A DNA stretch of 64,000 nt, taken from positions 123,763 to 187,762 of the forward strand of contig NZ_CAKKLP010000011.1 in assembly GCF_918698085.1 (NCBI RefSeq), read 5' to 3'. Numbering within the stretch: position 1 is the first letter of the stretch; each line of letters starts with the position of its first letter. The notes beneath the pieces are model-generated. The model did not search any database. It saw only the letters and a list, made by a program, of their open reading frames with translations, and was not told the DNA's origin. This DNA comes from Chryseobacterium sp. Bi04. GTDB taxonomy: Bacteria > Bacteroidota > Bacteroidia > Flavobacteriales > Weeksellaceae. This document shows, one piece after another, positions 52,848-61,505 of this stretch. A program made the translations under genes and the position numbers.

Positions 52848-55178
52848 ATGGATTATCTGAAAGGACTCAATGAATCACAATATGAAGCCGTTACCTCTTT
52901 ACAAGGCCCTCTGATGGTGCTTGCGGGAGCCGGTTCCGGGAAAACACGTGTACTTACTATGCGTATTGCCCATTTAATTAATAATGGAGTGGACCCTTTC
53001 AATATCCTGGCTCTTACCTTTACCAACAAAGCGGCACGCGAGATGAAAGACCGTATTGCAAAGGTGGTGGGCGACAGTAATGCAAGAAGCCTTTGGATGG
53101 GAACTTTTCACTCGGTTTTTGCAAGAATTTTAAGAATAGAGGCGCATTACCTTGGGTATCCTTCCAACTTCACTATTTATGATCAGCAGGATGCTTTGAA
53201 CGTCATCAAAAAGGTTTTGAAGGATATGAATATCGATGCTGATCTTTATAAACCTAAGAAAGTTCAGGCAAGAATCTCTACCTATAAAAATAACCTGATT
53301 ACGGTAAAAGCCTATTTCAATAATCCGGAACTGATGGAAGCGGATGAAAAGGCCAATATGAAATTTATCGGACAGATCTATCAGAGATATGTGGATGCAT
53401 GCTATAGAAACGGAGCTATGGATTTTGATGATCTGCTTTTAAAAACCAATGAATTATTAACCCGTTTTCCGGAGATTCTTGCGAAATATCAGGATAGATT
53501 CAGATATATTTTGGTAGATGAGTACCAGGATACCAACCATTCTCAGTATCTTATTGTAAAAGCACTGGCTTCAAAATTTGAGAATATCTGTGTGGTGGGA
53601 GATGATGCTCAGTCTATTTATTCTTTCCGTGGTGCCAATATTTATAATATCCTAAACTTTAAAAAAGATTATCCGGATGCGGTAACGGTTTCCCTGGAAC
53701 AGAATTACCGTTCAACCCAAACGATTGTAAATGCTGCCAATGTAGTGATTGCAAAAAACCTTCAGCAGTTTAAGAAAAATGTTTTCAGTGATAATGAAGA
53801 AGGGGATAAGATCAAAATTTATCGCTCACTTTCTGACGCTGATGAAGCCAATTTTGTGGCCGGAAATATTTGGGAACTTCGGAACCGTGACCAGAGAAAA
53901 TACAGCGATTTTGCTATTTTATACAGAACAAACTCCCAGACAAGAGCATTTGAAGATGCTTTGAGACGTAAAAATATTCCCTATAAAGTATATGGTGGTC
54001 TTTCTTTCTACCAAAGGAAAGAAGTGAAAGACCTTATCGGATACCTGCGTCTTTTGGTCAATGAAAATGACTCTGAAGCGCTGATGAGAATTATCAATTA
54101 TCCGGCAAGAGGTATAGGAGAAACAACACAGAATAAACTGATTGTCTTTGCAGATGCTCAAAATGTTTCTGTTTCAAAAGTATTGGATAACCTTCCGATG
54201 TATGCTCCTCAACTGGGGTTAAATAACGGTGTTTTAAACAAGCTGAATGACTTCTGGTCTATGATCAAAGCATTTCAGGTGTTATTGAAAACCGAAACTG
54301 CTTATAGTGTAGCTATGGAAGTAGCGAAGCGAAGCGGCTTAATTAAATTCTTAAAAGATGATCAGACTCCGGAAGGAATTTCCAGGGTAGAAAACGTTCA
54401 GGAATTAATGAACTCAATGCAGGGATTCATTGAAGAGCAGATGCAGCTTGAGGATGGAGACCCAAGTCTTCCTAATTTCCTTGAAAATATTGCTCTTTCT
54501 GCAGATACACAGGATAAAAACCTGGGTGATGATATGGTTTCTTTAATGACCATTCATCTTTCAAAAGGACTTGAGTTCCCGGTAGTTCATCTGGTGGGGC
54601 TTGAAGAAAACCTTTTCCCAAGCTTTATGAGTTCTGCCACCCGCGAGGATCTGGAAGAAGAGAGACGACTATTTTATGTAGCGCTGACAAGAGCTGAAAA
54701 ACAGGTGTTTTTCTCTTATGCGGTTTCCCGTTTTCAATGGGGTAAAATTACAGATGCAGAGCCTTCGAGGTTTTTGAGTGAGATAGATGAAGAATTTATC
54801 GAGTTCATTAATCCGGCGATGGAAAAAAGATTTATTAATAATTCCGGGGTGAGATCCAATATTTTTGATGAACACCCTTCAGAGCAAAAGACTTTCAAAA
54901 AAGTTGAGAAAAAGACAATTGCCAAAGGAGATCAGTCACAGCCGGAGCCGGAAGTAAGAAAGCTGAAACCTGTAAGTACCGCTAAAATTATCAATCCGAG
55001 TGGGGCTTCTTCTCAGGATATTGAAGTAGGAGATAAAGTGAGACATGACCGTTTCGGAATCGGACAGGTGACTTTCTTAGATGGAACAGATCCTCAGAAT
55101 ATCAAGGCCAAAGTTGTTTTTATCCATGAAGGAGAGAAAAACCTGATTCTGAAATATGCTAAACTAACTAAGATTTAG
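52848..55178 (+). CDS. pcrA: UvrD/PcrA-type DNA helicase
   Basis: The 776-residue superfamily 1A helicase has Walker A AGAGSGKT (about 26-33), DEYQDTNHSQ (Walker B), GDDAQSIYSFRGAN, QNYRSTQ, TIHLSKGLEFPVV and YVALTRAEKQVF, the canonical motifs in order. The C-terminal tail ends in a Tudor-like domain (VGDKVRHDRFGIGQV) that links PcrA to RNA polymerase. It unwinds DNA in repair and replication. The promoter matches the consensus. Confidence 0.96.
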   Translation: MDYLKGLNESQYEAVTSLQGPLMVLAGAGSGKTRVLTMRIAHLINNGVDPFNILALTFTNKAAREMKDRIAKVVGDSNARSLWMGTFHSVFARILRIEAHYLGYPSNFTIYDQQDALNVIKKVLKDMNIDADLYKPKKVQARISTYKNNLITVKAYFNNPELMEADEKANMKFIGQIYQRYVDACYRNGAMDFDDLLLKTNELLTRFPEILAKYQDRFRYILVDEYQDTNHSQYLIVKALASKFENICVVGDDAQSIYSFRGANIYNILNFKKDYPDAVTVSLEQNYRSTQTIVNAANVVIAKNLQQFKKNVFSDNEEGDKIKIYRSLSDADEANFVAGNIWELRNRDQRKYSDFAILYRTNSQTRAFEDALRRKNIPYKVYGGLSFYQRKEVKDLIGYLRLLVNENDSEALMRIINYPARGIGETTQNKLIVFADAQNVSVSKVLDNLPMYAPQLGLNNGVLNKLNDFWSMIKAFQVLLKTETAYSVAMEVAKRSGLIKFLKDDQTPEGISRVENVQELMNSMQGFIEEQMQLEDGDPSLPNFLENIALSADTQDKNLGDDMVSLMTIHLSKGLEFPVVHLVGLEENLFPSFMSSATREDLEEERRLFYVALTRAEKQVFFSYAVSRFQWGKITDAEPSRFLSEIDEEFIEFINPAMEKRFINNSGVRSNIFDEHPSEQKTFKKVEKKTIAKGDQSQPEPEVRKLKPVSTAKIINPSGASSQDIEVGDKVRHDRFGIGQVTFLDGTDPQNIKAKVVFIHEGEKNLILKYAKLTKI

Positions 55179-55202
55179 AAGCCATAGTAATATCGATACA
55201 GA

Positions 55203-55235
55203 AAAACAGATTCAATTTTGAGTCTGTTTTTTTTT
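55203..55235 (+). terminator. pcrA terminator
   Basis: Arms AAAACAGATTCA and TGAGTCTGTTTT (one wobble), followed by a TTTTT tract. Confidence 0.75.
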
Positions 55236-55260
55236 GTTAATATAAGGCTTTATTCAGTAG

Positions 55261-55362
55261 AAATGGGCTTTAGCCCATTTACAAAAAATGATTTTCCAAT
55301 GGCTTTAGCCCAAGCTTAAGAATGGCAACGTACACAAGATAATTATACCGGCTTATGTTTGG
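55261..55362. repeat. GGCTTTAGCC-type intergenic repeat
   Basis: A perfect palindrome (AAATGGGCT, TT, AGCCCATTT) at 55261-55280 is followed by GGCTTTAGCCC (55301-55311) and by TTGGACTAAAAGCC (55349-55362). From general memory, GGCTAAAGCC motifs recur in intergenic DNA of Chryseobacterium relatives, as REP-like elements. Whether this copy is dispersed in the genome cannot be seen from one window. Confidence 0.55.
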
Positions 55363-55506
55363 ACTAAAAGCCTATCCCTATCGAATGTCACTTTTTTTAT
55401 TAAAATCACTTGAAATTTATCTAACTTTAATAAGGGATAGAAAGAAACGATAATTATTTTTTATAAAAACAAAGTCTATAAATTTTGTAGACTAATGAAT
55501 ATATTT

Positions 55507-55514
55507 TACATTTG
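55507..55514 (+). promoter_or_regulatory. TonB-dependent receptor promoter
   Basis: TTTG (55484-55487), N19, TACATTTG, an exact consensus fit, 42 bp before the ATG at 55557. Confidence 0.75.
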
Positions 55515-55556
55515 TACCCTGTAAAAACATAAATGCTCAATCAAATTCTAAACTAT

Positions 55557-58334
55557 ATGAAAAATAAAAAAACTATTTTTTCTGCTTCTGTTTTATTTTT
55601 TCTGGGAACCTATGCTTATGGCCAGGAAAAAGACAGTATAAAAGTACATAAAGACACCATACAAACGAATAATGTAGAAGAGGTTGTAATTTTAGGTTCA
55701 CGTGCCGGAGCAAGATCAAAGGTAGACAGCCCGGTTCCTATAGATGTATTCAATATCAAAGAATCTTCTGCTATTCTTCCACAATCCGGAATAGGGCAGA
55801 TTTTGAACGCACTGGCTCCTTCTTTTACTTCTACTATTCAAACCAATTCGGATGGGACAGATCACCTGGATCCGGCCCAGTTGAGAGGATTAGGACCGGA
55901 TCAGGTATTGGTATTGGTTAATGGAAAAAGAAGACATACTTCAGCCTTAGTTAATGTAAACGGAACACCCGGAAGAGGAACAGTGGGAACAGATTTGAAC
56001 GCTATTCCGGCCTTTGCCCTCAACAGAATTGAAGTTTTGAGAGATGGTGCTGCTGCCCAGTATGGCTCAGATGCTATTGCCGGAGTTATCAATCTGGAGC
56101 TTAAAAAAGATACCGGAAAGTTAACAGGTCAGTTGAGCTACGGAGGAAATTTGACTCCTACAGCCAATGACCATACCGGAAATTTTGACGGTCAGAATGT
56201 TCAGGTGGATTTGAATTACGGTAATAAAATAGGAACAAAAGGTGGTTTTTTTAATATTACCTGGTCTTCTCAGTTCAGAGAACCTACTTCAAGGGCCGGT
56301 GCAGAAAGCGGAGCTATTTATAATGCCTATAATGCCATTGAGCAGCGTGCCTTAAATAATGGGGTTAACCTCTCTTCTCTTTTTAATAATATCAATAGCA
56401 CCCCGAATTCACAACAGATTATCAACTCTATTCATCAGTATGCTCAGGGGGTAAACTACTTTACTGCCGATCAGCAGGCTGCAATTCAGGGAGCATCTAC
56501 CATCCAGGATATAAAAGACGGAAACGGAAATGTTATTCAGAAAGGACTTCAGTCTTTATTGAATTTTGATGTTACCGACCAGGAACTGGCTTACAGAGGA
56601 CTTACAAGAAAGGATTTCAATATGCAGGTAGGACAGTCTAAGCTGAACAATCATCAGCTTTTTGTCAATATGGAAGTTCCCATCAATGATAACTGGAAAG
56701 TATATTCTTTCGGGGGATATAGCTTAAGACATGGTACTTCCGGAGGGTTTTACAGAAAACCTAATCAAAGCAGAACATTTACAGGGCTATCTGCTAACGG
56801 TTATCTGCCTCAGATTGGAACAGATATCCAGGATATTTCACTGGCTGCAGGGATCAAAGGGAAGTGGGATGGCTGGAATATTGATTTCAGTAATACTTTC
56901 GGACAGAATTCATTTACTTATACCATTCAGAATACGGGAAATACGTCTTTACGCTTTGCATCACCCAATGAATTTAAGGCCGGAGGATTGAAGTTTTCAC
57001 AAAATACCCTTAATCTGGATTTTTCAAAAAAATATGATGTCTGGGAAGGAATTAATGTTGCATTTGGAGCAGAGCACCGGTATGAAAATTTTAAAATAAC
57101 AGCAGGGGAGGAAGCTTCCTATGCTACATATGATACTTCAGGAAATGTATGGACGGGAAATTCTCAAAGGCCTACGGACTTCTTTGGAGCTGCGCTTCCC
57201 GGAGGCTCACAGGTATTTAGCGGATTTAAACCGGCCAATGCAGTAGATAAAAACAGACAGTCTGTAGCCGCTTATGCAGATGTGGAATTTAATTTTACCA
57301 ATTGGTTATTGGTGGATGCAGCTGCGCGATATGAAAACTATTCGGATTTCGGATCTACTTTTAATTATAAACTGGCTTCAAGAATAAAGGTGGCCCCTAA
57401 TTTCAATGTAAGGCTTGCCGGGTCTACAGGATTCAGAGCACCTTCTATTCACCAGATTTATTATAATGTAACCTCTACTTTATTTACAAACAATCAACTG
57501 CTGGAAGTAGGAACTTTCAGTAATGATTCGGCGGTAGCAGGATTATTGGAAATCCCAAAACTGAAACAGGAAACCTCAAAATCTGCAAGTGTCGGATTTA
57601 CCTATAAAATTCCATCTGCTAACTTGACATTTACAGCAGACGGATACTTTACGAGAATAGACAACAGAATTATTCTTACAGACCAGTTTTTAAGAGCAGA
57701 TGTACCTGCCGCAGCACAAAAAGTCTATGATGAGTTAGGTATTAACGGAGCTCAGCTTTTTACCAATGCTATTGATACGGAAACCAAAGGGGTGGATGTG
57801 GTTATTTCGCATAATGTCAGATTTTCAGGATTAAAACTGGATAACAGCTTTGCAGTCAATCTTAGCCAAACTAAACAGGTAGGAGACATCCATTCATCAG
57901 GACTTCTACAGTCTCCAAAGCTTGAAAAAGTGTATTTCTCAGAAAAATCCAGAGTATATCTGGAAGAAGCTGTACCGAGAGTAAAAGCCAGTCTTTCTCA
58001 TACCCTTTCATGGAAAAATGCGAGCTTCTATCTTAGAAATACGTATTTCGGAAAAGTAACGGGAGCAGATATTATTGATGCCAACGGAGACGGAATTATC
58101 GGATTCAATGAGCATCAGCAGATTGGAGACAAAATTATTACGGACCTTTCTCTGGCATATCAGTTTACCAAAAACATTGGACTGACCCTCGGCGTAAACA
58201 ATTTGTTTGATATTTATCCTACTAAAAACCTTCCTGCGTCTACTAATAATGACCAGTTTATTTATTCACGTTCTACTTCTCAGTTTGGGCAGAACGGGAG
58301 ATATGTTTTTACAAGACTTAATTTTAATTTTTAA
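55557..58334 (+). CDS. TonB-dependent outer-membrane receptor
   Basis: The about 925-residue receptor starts at MKNKKTIF (55557), 8 codons inside the longest frame, because the signal peptide (ending AYG-QE) begins there. A TonB-box-like VEEVVILGSR is followed by the plug domain (VDSPVPIDVF, LRGLGPDQVLVLVNGKRRHT, RIEVLRDGAAAQYGSDAIAGVINL) and then a beta-barrel ending in FNF. There is no carboxypeptidase-like N-domain, so it is not a SusC type. DANGDGIIGFNE in a late loop matches an EF-hand calcium loop. The ligand (siderophore, vitamin or other) is unknown, and no transport partner is adjacent. Confidence 0.93.
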   Translation: MKNKKTIFSASVLFFLGTYAYGQEKDSIKVHKDTIQTNNVEEVVILGSRAGARSKVDSPVPIDVFNIKESSAILPQSGIGQILNALAPSFTSTIQTNSDGTDHLDPAQLRGLGPDQVLVLVNGKRRHTSALVNVNGTPGRGTVGTDLNAIPAFALNRIEVLRDGAAAQYGSDAIAGVINLELKKDTGKLTGQLSYGGNLTPTANDHTGNFDGQNVQVDLNYGNKIGTKGGFFNITWSSQFREPTSRAGAESGAIYNAYNAIEQRALNNGVNLSSLFNNINSTPNSQQIINSIHQYAQGVNYFTADQQAAIQGASTIQDIKDGNGNVIQKGLQSLLNFDVTDQELAYRGLTRKDFNMQVGQSKLNNHQLFVNMEVPINDNWKVYSFGGYSLRHGTSGGFYRKPNQSRTFTGLSANGYLPQIGTDIQDISLAAGIKGKWDGWNIDFSNTFGQNSFTYTIQNTGNTSLRFASPNEFKAGGLKFSQNTLNLDFSKKYDVWEGINVAFGAEHRYENFKITAGEEASYATYDTSGNVWTGNSQRPTDFFGAALPGGSQVFSGFKPANAVDKNRQSVAAYADVEFNFTNWLLVDAAARYENYSDFGSTFNYKLASRIKVAPNFNVRLAGSTGFRAPSIHQIYYNVTSTLFTNNQLLEVGTFSNDSAVAGLLEIPKLKQETSKSASVGFTYKIPSANLTFTADGYFTRIDNRIILTDQFLRADVPAAAQKVYDELGINGAQLFTNAIDTETKGVDVVISHNVRFSGLKLDNSFAVNLSQTKQVGDIHSSGLLQSPKLEKVYFSEKSRVYLEEAVPRVKASLSHTLSWKNASFYLRNTYFGKVTGADIIDANGDGIIGFNEHQQIGDKIITDLSLAYQFTKNIGLTLGVNNLFDIYPTKNLPASTNNDQFIYSRSTSQFGQNGRYVFTRLNFNF

Positions 58335-58405
58335 TGGTTATAAAAATTTGAAGGAAGACTGTTCTGAAAATGAACAGTCTTTTTTATGGCTGAAAACATA
58401 CGGAA

Positions 58406-59056
58406 TTACTTCCATGTTTTTAATTCATAAGCTGCTTCCCAGAAATGATATTCCATTCTGGAGGCGGTTATAAAAGCTTCTGTCATTTTTTTTCGTGTTT
58501 CCTCAGTGGTTTTTTCTGCTATTATATCACAAATGGAAATAGCCTGGTCTACGGCAGCAGAAAATTCTTCTCCGGAATAGGTGGCAATCCATTGTCCATA
58601 AGGATTATTGACGGTAGTATGGTTTTGATAAATATAATTTCCAACCTCTCTGTAAATCCAGAAACAAGGAAGTACAGCGGCAATGGCAATTTCTACAGAT
58701 TCTAAAGCTGCAGTGCTTCTCAAAAAATGGATGTAATGATGGCAGGCAGGCTGTAAAACACCTTTATCAGTAAGTCCGAAATCCTTAAAATAAGATTCGT
58801 GCAGTGCATTTTCCACTACAATAGCATTTTCAGCAAACCGCATATAAGCAAGAACATCCTGGAGATCCGGAATTTTTGCAGCAATCAGGGAAAGGGTCCT
58901 GCCGAAATGTTCAAGGTATAATGAATCCTGAGCCATATAAAAACGGAACTTTTCCTGAGGTAAGGAACCCTCTGACAATTCTTTGATAAAGGGCATGCTA
59001 AGAATAGACTGGTAATATTCTGCTATTGTCTGCCAGGTTTGTTCAGACCATTTCAT
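58406..59056 (-). CDS. tenA: TenA/thiaminase II
   Basis: The 216-residue helical protein hydrolyses aminopyrimidine degradation products of thiamine to HMP, feeding salvage. Signatures are CFWIYREVG (catalytic Cys, as in B. subtilis TenA) and TYSGEEFSAAVDQ. The start MKWSEQTW (59056) was chosen because longer frames overlap thiD more deeply; it overlaps thiD by 14 bp. It is the last gene of the riboswitch-controlled operon. Confidence 0.93.
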   Translation of the reverse strand: MKWSEQTWQTIAEYYQSILSMPFIKELSEGSLPQEKFRFYMAQDSLYLEHFGRTLSLIAAKIPDLQDVLAYMRFAENAIVVENALHESYFKDFGLTDKGVLQPACHHYIHFLRSTAALESVEIAIAAVLPCFWIYREVGNYIYQNHTTVNNPYGQWIATYSGEEFSAAVDQAISICDIIAEKTTEETRKKMTEAFITASRMEYHFWEAAYELKTWK

Positions 59057-59876
59057 TTTTGATGAGTTTTTGAGGATTAAAAAAGTGATTAAGAGGACCG
59101 TTTCCATGTCCTGTCTGTACATCTATGCCATTTTTTATAGCCTCATAAACATACTTCTGGCCTAAAGAAACAGAATCATATAAGCTTTTTCCCTGAGCCA
59201 GATAAGCAGCTATGGCAGATGAAAGCGTACAGCCGGAACCATGGGTATTATTGGTATTGAGCTTCAGCGTTTCAAAACTGTGGTATTGCCCATGTTCATC
59301 ATAAAGTAAGGAAGTAATGGATGAGGTTTCCTGATGGCCACCTTTGAGAAGTATGCTCTTACAGCCTAATTGTTTTATTTTTTCACCTGCAGCGTATAAA
59401 TCTTCCAGCGTTTCGACTTTCATGCCGGCTAAAATTGCTGCTTCATCCATATTGGGGGTAACGAGGTCAGCAATAGGAAATAGTTCTTCTGTGATCGCTG
59501 TGATGGTTTTCTCCTCAATAAGCCTGTGGCCGCTGGTAGCAACCATCACCGGGTCAAATACAATGGGGATTCTTTTATACTGTGATAATGTAGAAACAAT
59601 AGTCTCAACCAATTGTGGAGTATGAACCATCCCTATTTTAATGGCATCGGGAAAAATATCATCCAGAATTGCTTTGATCTGATCAGCTACTGCTTCCACA
59701 GGAACAGGATATATAGTCCTTACTCCCTGCGTGTTTTGTACAGGCAGGGCCGTTAATACTGAGGTGGAAAAGCATCCTAGAGCAGAAGCTGTTTTGATAT
59801 CTGCCTGAATACCTGCGCCACCACTTCCGTCAAAACCTGCAATGGTCAATACGGATGGGTATTTGTATTTTTTCAT
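59043..59876 (-). CDS. thiD: Bifunctional HMP/HMP-P kinase ThiD
   Basis: The 277-residue ribokinase-fold kinase phosphorylates HMP and then HMP-P. Motifs are AGFDGSGGAGIQADIKT, VFDPVMVATSGHRL, LVTPNMDEAAIL and the anion-hole NNTHGSGCTLSSAIA. It overlaps thiE by 4 bp (ATGA) and tenA by 14 bp. The route from here joins HMP-PP with THZ-P through ThiE. Confidence 0.97.
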   Translation of the reverse strand: MKKYKYPSVLTIAGFDGSGGAGIQADIKTASALGCFSTSVLTALPVQNTQGVRTIYPVPVEAVADQIKAILDDIFPDAIKIGMVHTPQLVETIVSTLSQYKRIPIVFDPVMVATSGHRLIEEKTITAITEELFPIADLVTPNMDEAAILAGMKVETLEDLYAAGEKIKQLGCKSILLKGGHQETSSITSLLYDEHGQYHSFETLKLNTNNTHGSGCTLSSAIAAYLAQGKSLYDSVSLGQKYVYEAIKNGIDVQTGHGNGPLNHFFNPQKLIKNEMV

Positions 59877-60508
59877 TTTAAAATTTCATTTTTTAATTCA
59901 TATGCTGCCTTTTGAGGATCTGCAGCACCACATATTGCGGAAACTACTGCAAGGCAGTCTGCTCCCGCGTTGAGAACTTCCTTTGCATTTCCAAGATGTA
60001 TACTGCCTATGGCGACCAGAGGTTTTTCTGTAAGCTGCCGGATTTTTGCAACACCTTCAAGCCCCCATTCTGTAATGGTATCTGTTTTGGTATTTGTTTT
60101 AAATACAGGGCTTATACCAAGATAATCAGAAACCAACGTCTGTTTATTTTCAAGCTGAGCCAGGTGTTCAATAGAATATCCAATGATTTTATTTTGGATA
60201 GAAGGCTGTTGTCTTAAAAAGGTAGGGGCAGTATCGTTGTTCCCAACATGAATACCTGCTGAATTTACTTTTTCAGCAACTTCTAAATGATCATTAATAA
60301 TAAGGGGAATACCATACTTTTCTGTAATTTCGATAAGCTTTCCGGCTTTTTGAAGAAACAGGGCGGTACTGTCGTTTTTTTCTCTGAGCTGGATAATGTC
60401 CACTCCGCCCAGAATGGCTTGTTCGGCAACTTCCAGAAAGTTTTTTCCAATGCAATCGGCTTCAGAAATCACCAGATACAGCTGATAGGGAAAAGGATGT
60501 AGGCTCAT
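59873..60508 (-). CDS. thiE: Thiamine-phosphate synthase ThiE
   Basis: The 211-residue TIM-barrel enzyme couples HMP-PP and thiazole phosphate to ThMP. Motifs are QLREKNDSTALFL, IINDHLEVA, GIHVGNNDT and VAIGSIHLGNAKEVLNAGADCLAVVSAI at the C-terminus. It overlaps thiM and thiD by 4 bp each, so the three are translationally coupled. Confidence 0.96.
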   Translation of the reverse strand: MSLHPFPYQLYLVISEADCIGKNFLEVAEQAILGGVDIIQLREKNDSTALFLQKAGKLIEITEKYGIPLIINDHLEVAEKVNSAGIHVGNNDTAPTFLRQQPSIQNKIIGYSIEHLAQLENKQTLVSDYLGISPVFKTNTKTDTITEWGLEGVAKIRQLTEKPLVAIGSIHLGNAKEVLNAGADCLAVVSAICGAADPQKAAYELKNEILK

Positions 60509-61302
60509 TTTTGTTCTATCTTTAGGTTTTGGATGAATTCTTCTTCTGTCATATTGTACAGTTTATCAATCAGGTTAACCTGAAGACTTCCGGGGCCTTT
60601 ACTTTGCTGAGCAGCCAGTTCTCCAGCAATGCCTATTAATGCCATTGCTGCTGCAACACCCAGTGTTTTATCTTCCACACTGCCTATAAACGCACCTGTT
60701 AATGCTGTAGCAGAACACCCAAGACCTGTTACTTTAGTCATAAGTGGATGCCCGTTTTTAATAAAAAAACTTTGTTGCGGACCTATAATAATATCCGTCT
60801 CACCGGAAACACAGACTATTGAATGGCAGCGCTGCATCAGTATTTGGGCAGCATGAACCGCTTCATTACTTTGTGCAGTACTGTCTGCCCCTTTAGTAAC
60901 AGTGGTATTAGCTTGGGCCAGTGCAATAATCTCTGAAGCATTTCCTCTGATAACAGTAGGCTGAAATTGTAAGAGTTGTTGTAAAACCTGATCACGGAAA
61001 GAGGTTGCTCCCGCACCTACAGGGTCCAAAACCCAGGGTTTATCTGCTGAATGCGCTGTTTCAGCGGCCAGAAGCATAGACTCTGACCAGTATTCATCTA
61101 AAGTACCTATATTGATCACCACCGAATGGGCAATACCAATCATTTCTTTGATTTCAGATCGGGCATGTGCCATAATGGGAGAGGCTCCAACAGCCAAAAG
61201 GGCATTGGCTGTATTGTTCATGACTACATAATTGGTGATGTTGTGAACCAGGGGAGATTTTTGTTTTACAAGCTGAACTTGCTGCCAAAGTATTTTTTCC
61301 AT
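60505..61302 (-). CDS. thiM: Hydroxyethylthiazole kinase ThiM
   Basis: The 265-residue kinase phosphorylates the thiazole alcohol. Motifs are LVHNITNYVVMN, VLDPVGAGAT, and the C-terminal KVTGLGCSATALTGAF. I chose the start MEKILWQ (61302); MITMEK at 61311 is also possible, while the upstream frame overlaps the riboswitch leader. It is the first gene of the thi operon, about 70 bp below the TPP riboswitch. Confidence 0.96.
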   Translation of the reverse strand: MEKILWQQVQLVKQKSPLVHNITNYVVMNNTANALLAVGASPIMAHARSEIKEMIGIAHSVVINIGTLDEYWSESMLLAAETAHSADKPWVLDPVGAGATSFRDQVLQQLLQFQPTVIRGNASEIIALAQANTTVTKGADSTAQSNEAVHAAQILMQRCHSIVCVSGETDIIIGPQQSFFIKNGHPLMTKVTGLGCSATALTGAFIGSVEDKTLGVAAAMALIGIAGELAAQQSKGPGSLQVNLIDKLYNMTEEEFIQNLKIEQK

Positions 61303-61373
61303 TGTTATCATTAAAATAAAAATAGCTTTAGGAAAAAATCCAAAACAAAAACCACATGAGTAGATCAAGTAAT

Positions 61374-61457
61374 TTTGCTTTTCCCTACGTCGGTGTAAGC
61401 CGTATCAGGTTCAAAGGGACTCTCTCAATTCTTTTTCAGAATACCCCTAAAGCAAAA
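61374..61457 (-). promoter_or_regulatory. TPP riboswitch (THI element)
   Basis: On the minus strand the conserved pieces are present: a P1 stem formed by TTTTGCTTT and its partner AAAAGCAAAA, GGGG at the start, the CTGA/GAGA half, the highly conserved CCCTTTGAACCTGAT, and ACACCGACGTAGGGAA. It lies between the thi promoter (61458-61465) and thiM. No terminator hairpin is obvious in the 70 bp before thiM, so control may be translational. Confidence 0.95.
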
Positions 61458-61465
61458 CAAATGTA
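61458..61465 (-). promoter_or_regulatory. thi operon promoter
   Basis: The minus strand has TTTG (61485-61488), N19, TACATTTG, directly upstream of the riboswitch: an exact consensus fit. Confidence 0.85.
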
Positions 61466-61505
61466 TAAAAATTATCACACCGGGCAAAAAACCTTCCCCG
61501 TAATT

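Larger units (their letters stand above)
55179..55556. other. 378-bp spacer with terminator, repeat-like element and promoter
   Basis: After the pcrA terminator lie a palindrome and two variant copies of a GGCTTTAGCC element (55261-55362), then about 120 bp of AT-rich sequence, and the TonB-receptor promoter (55484-55514). No gene is visible. Confidence 0.6.

Noticed and set aside
52678..52860. A plus-strand 60-codon frame before pcrA
   Set aside because: It consists mostly of the degenerate heptad repeats and runs into the pcrA start, so the frame is an effect of the repeats.
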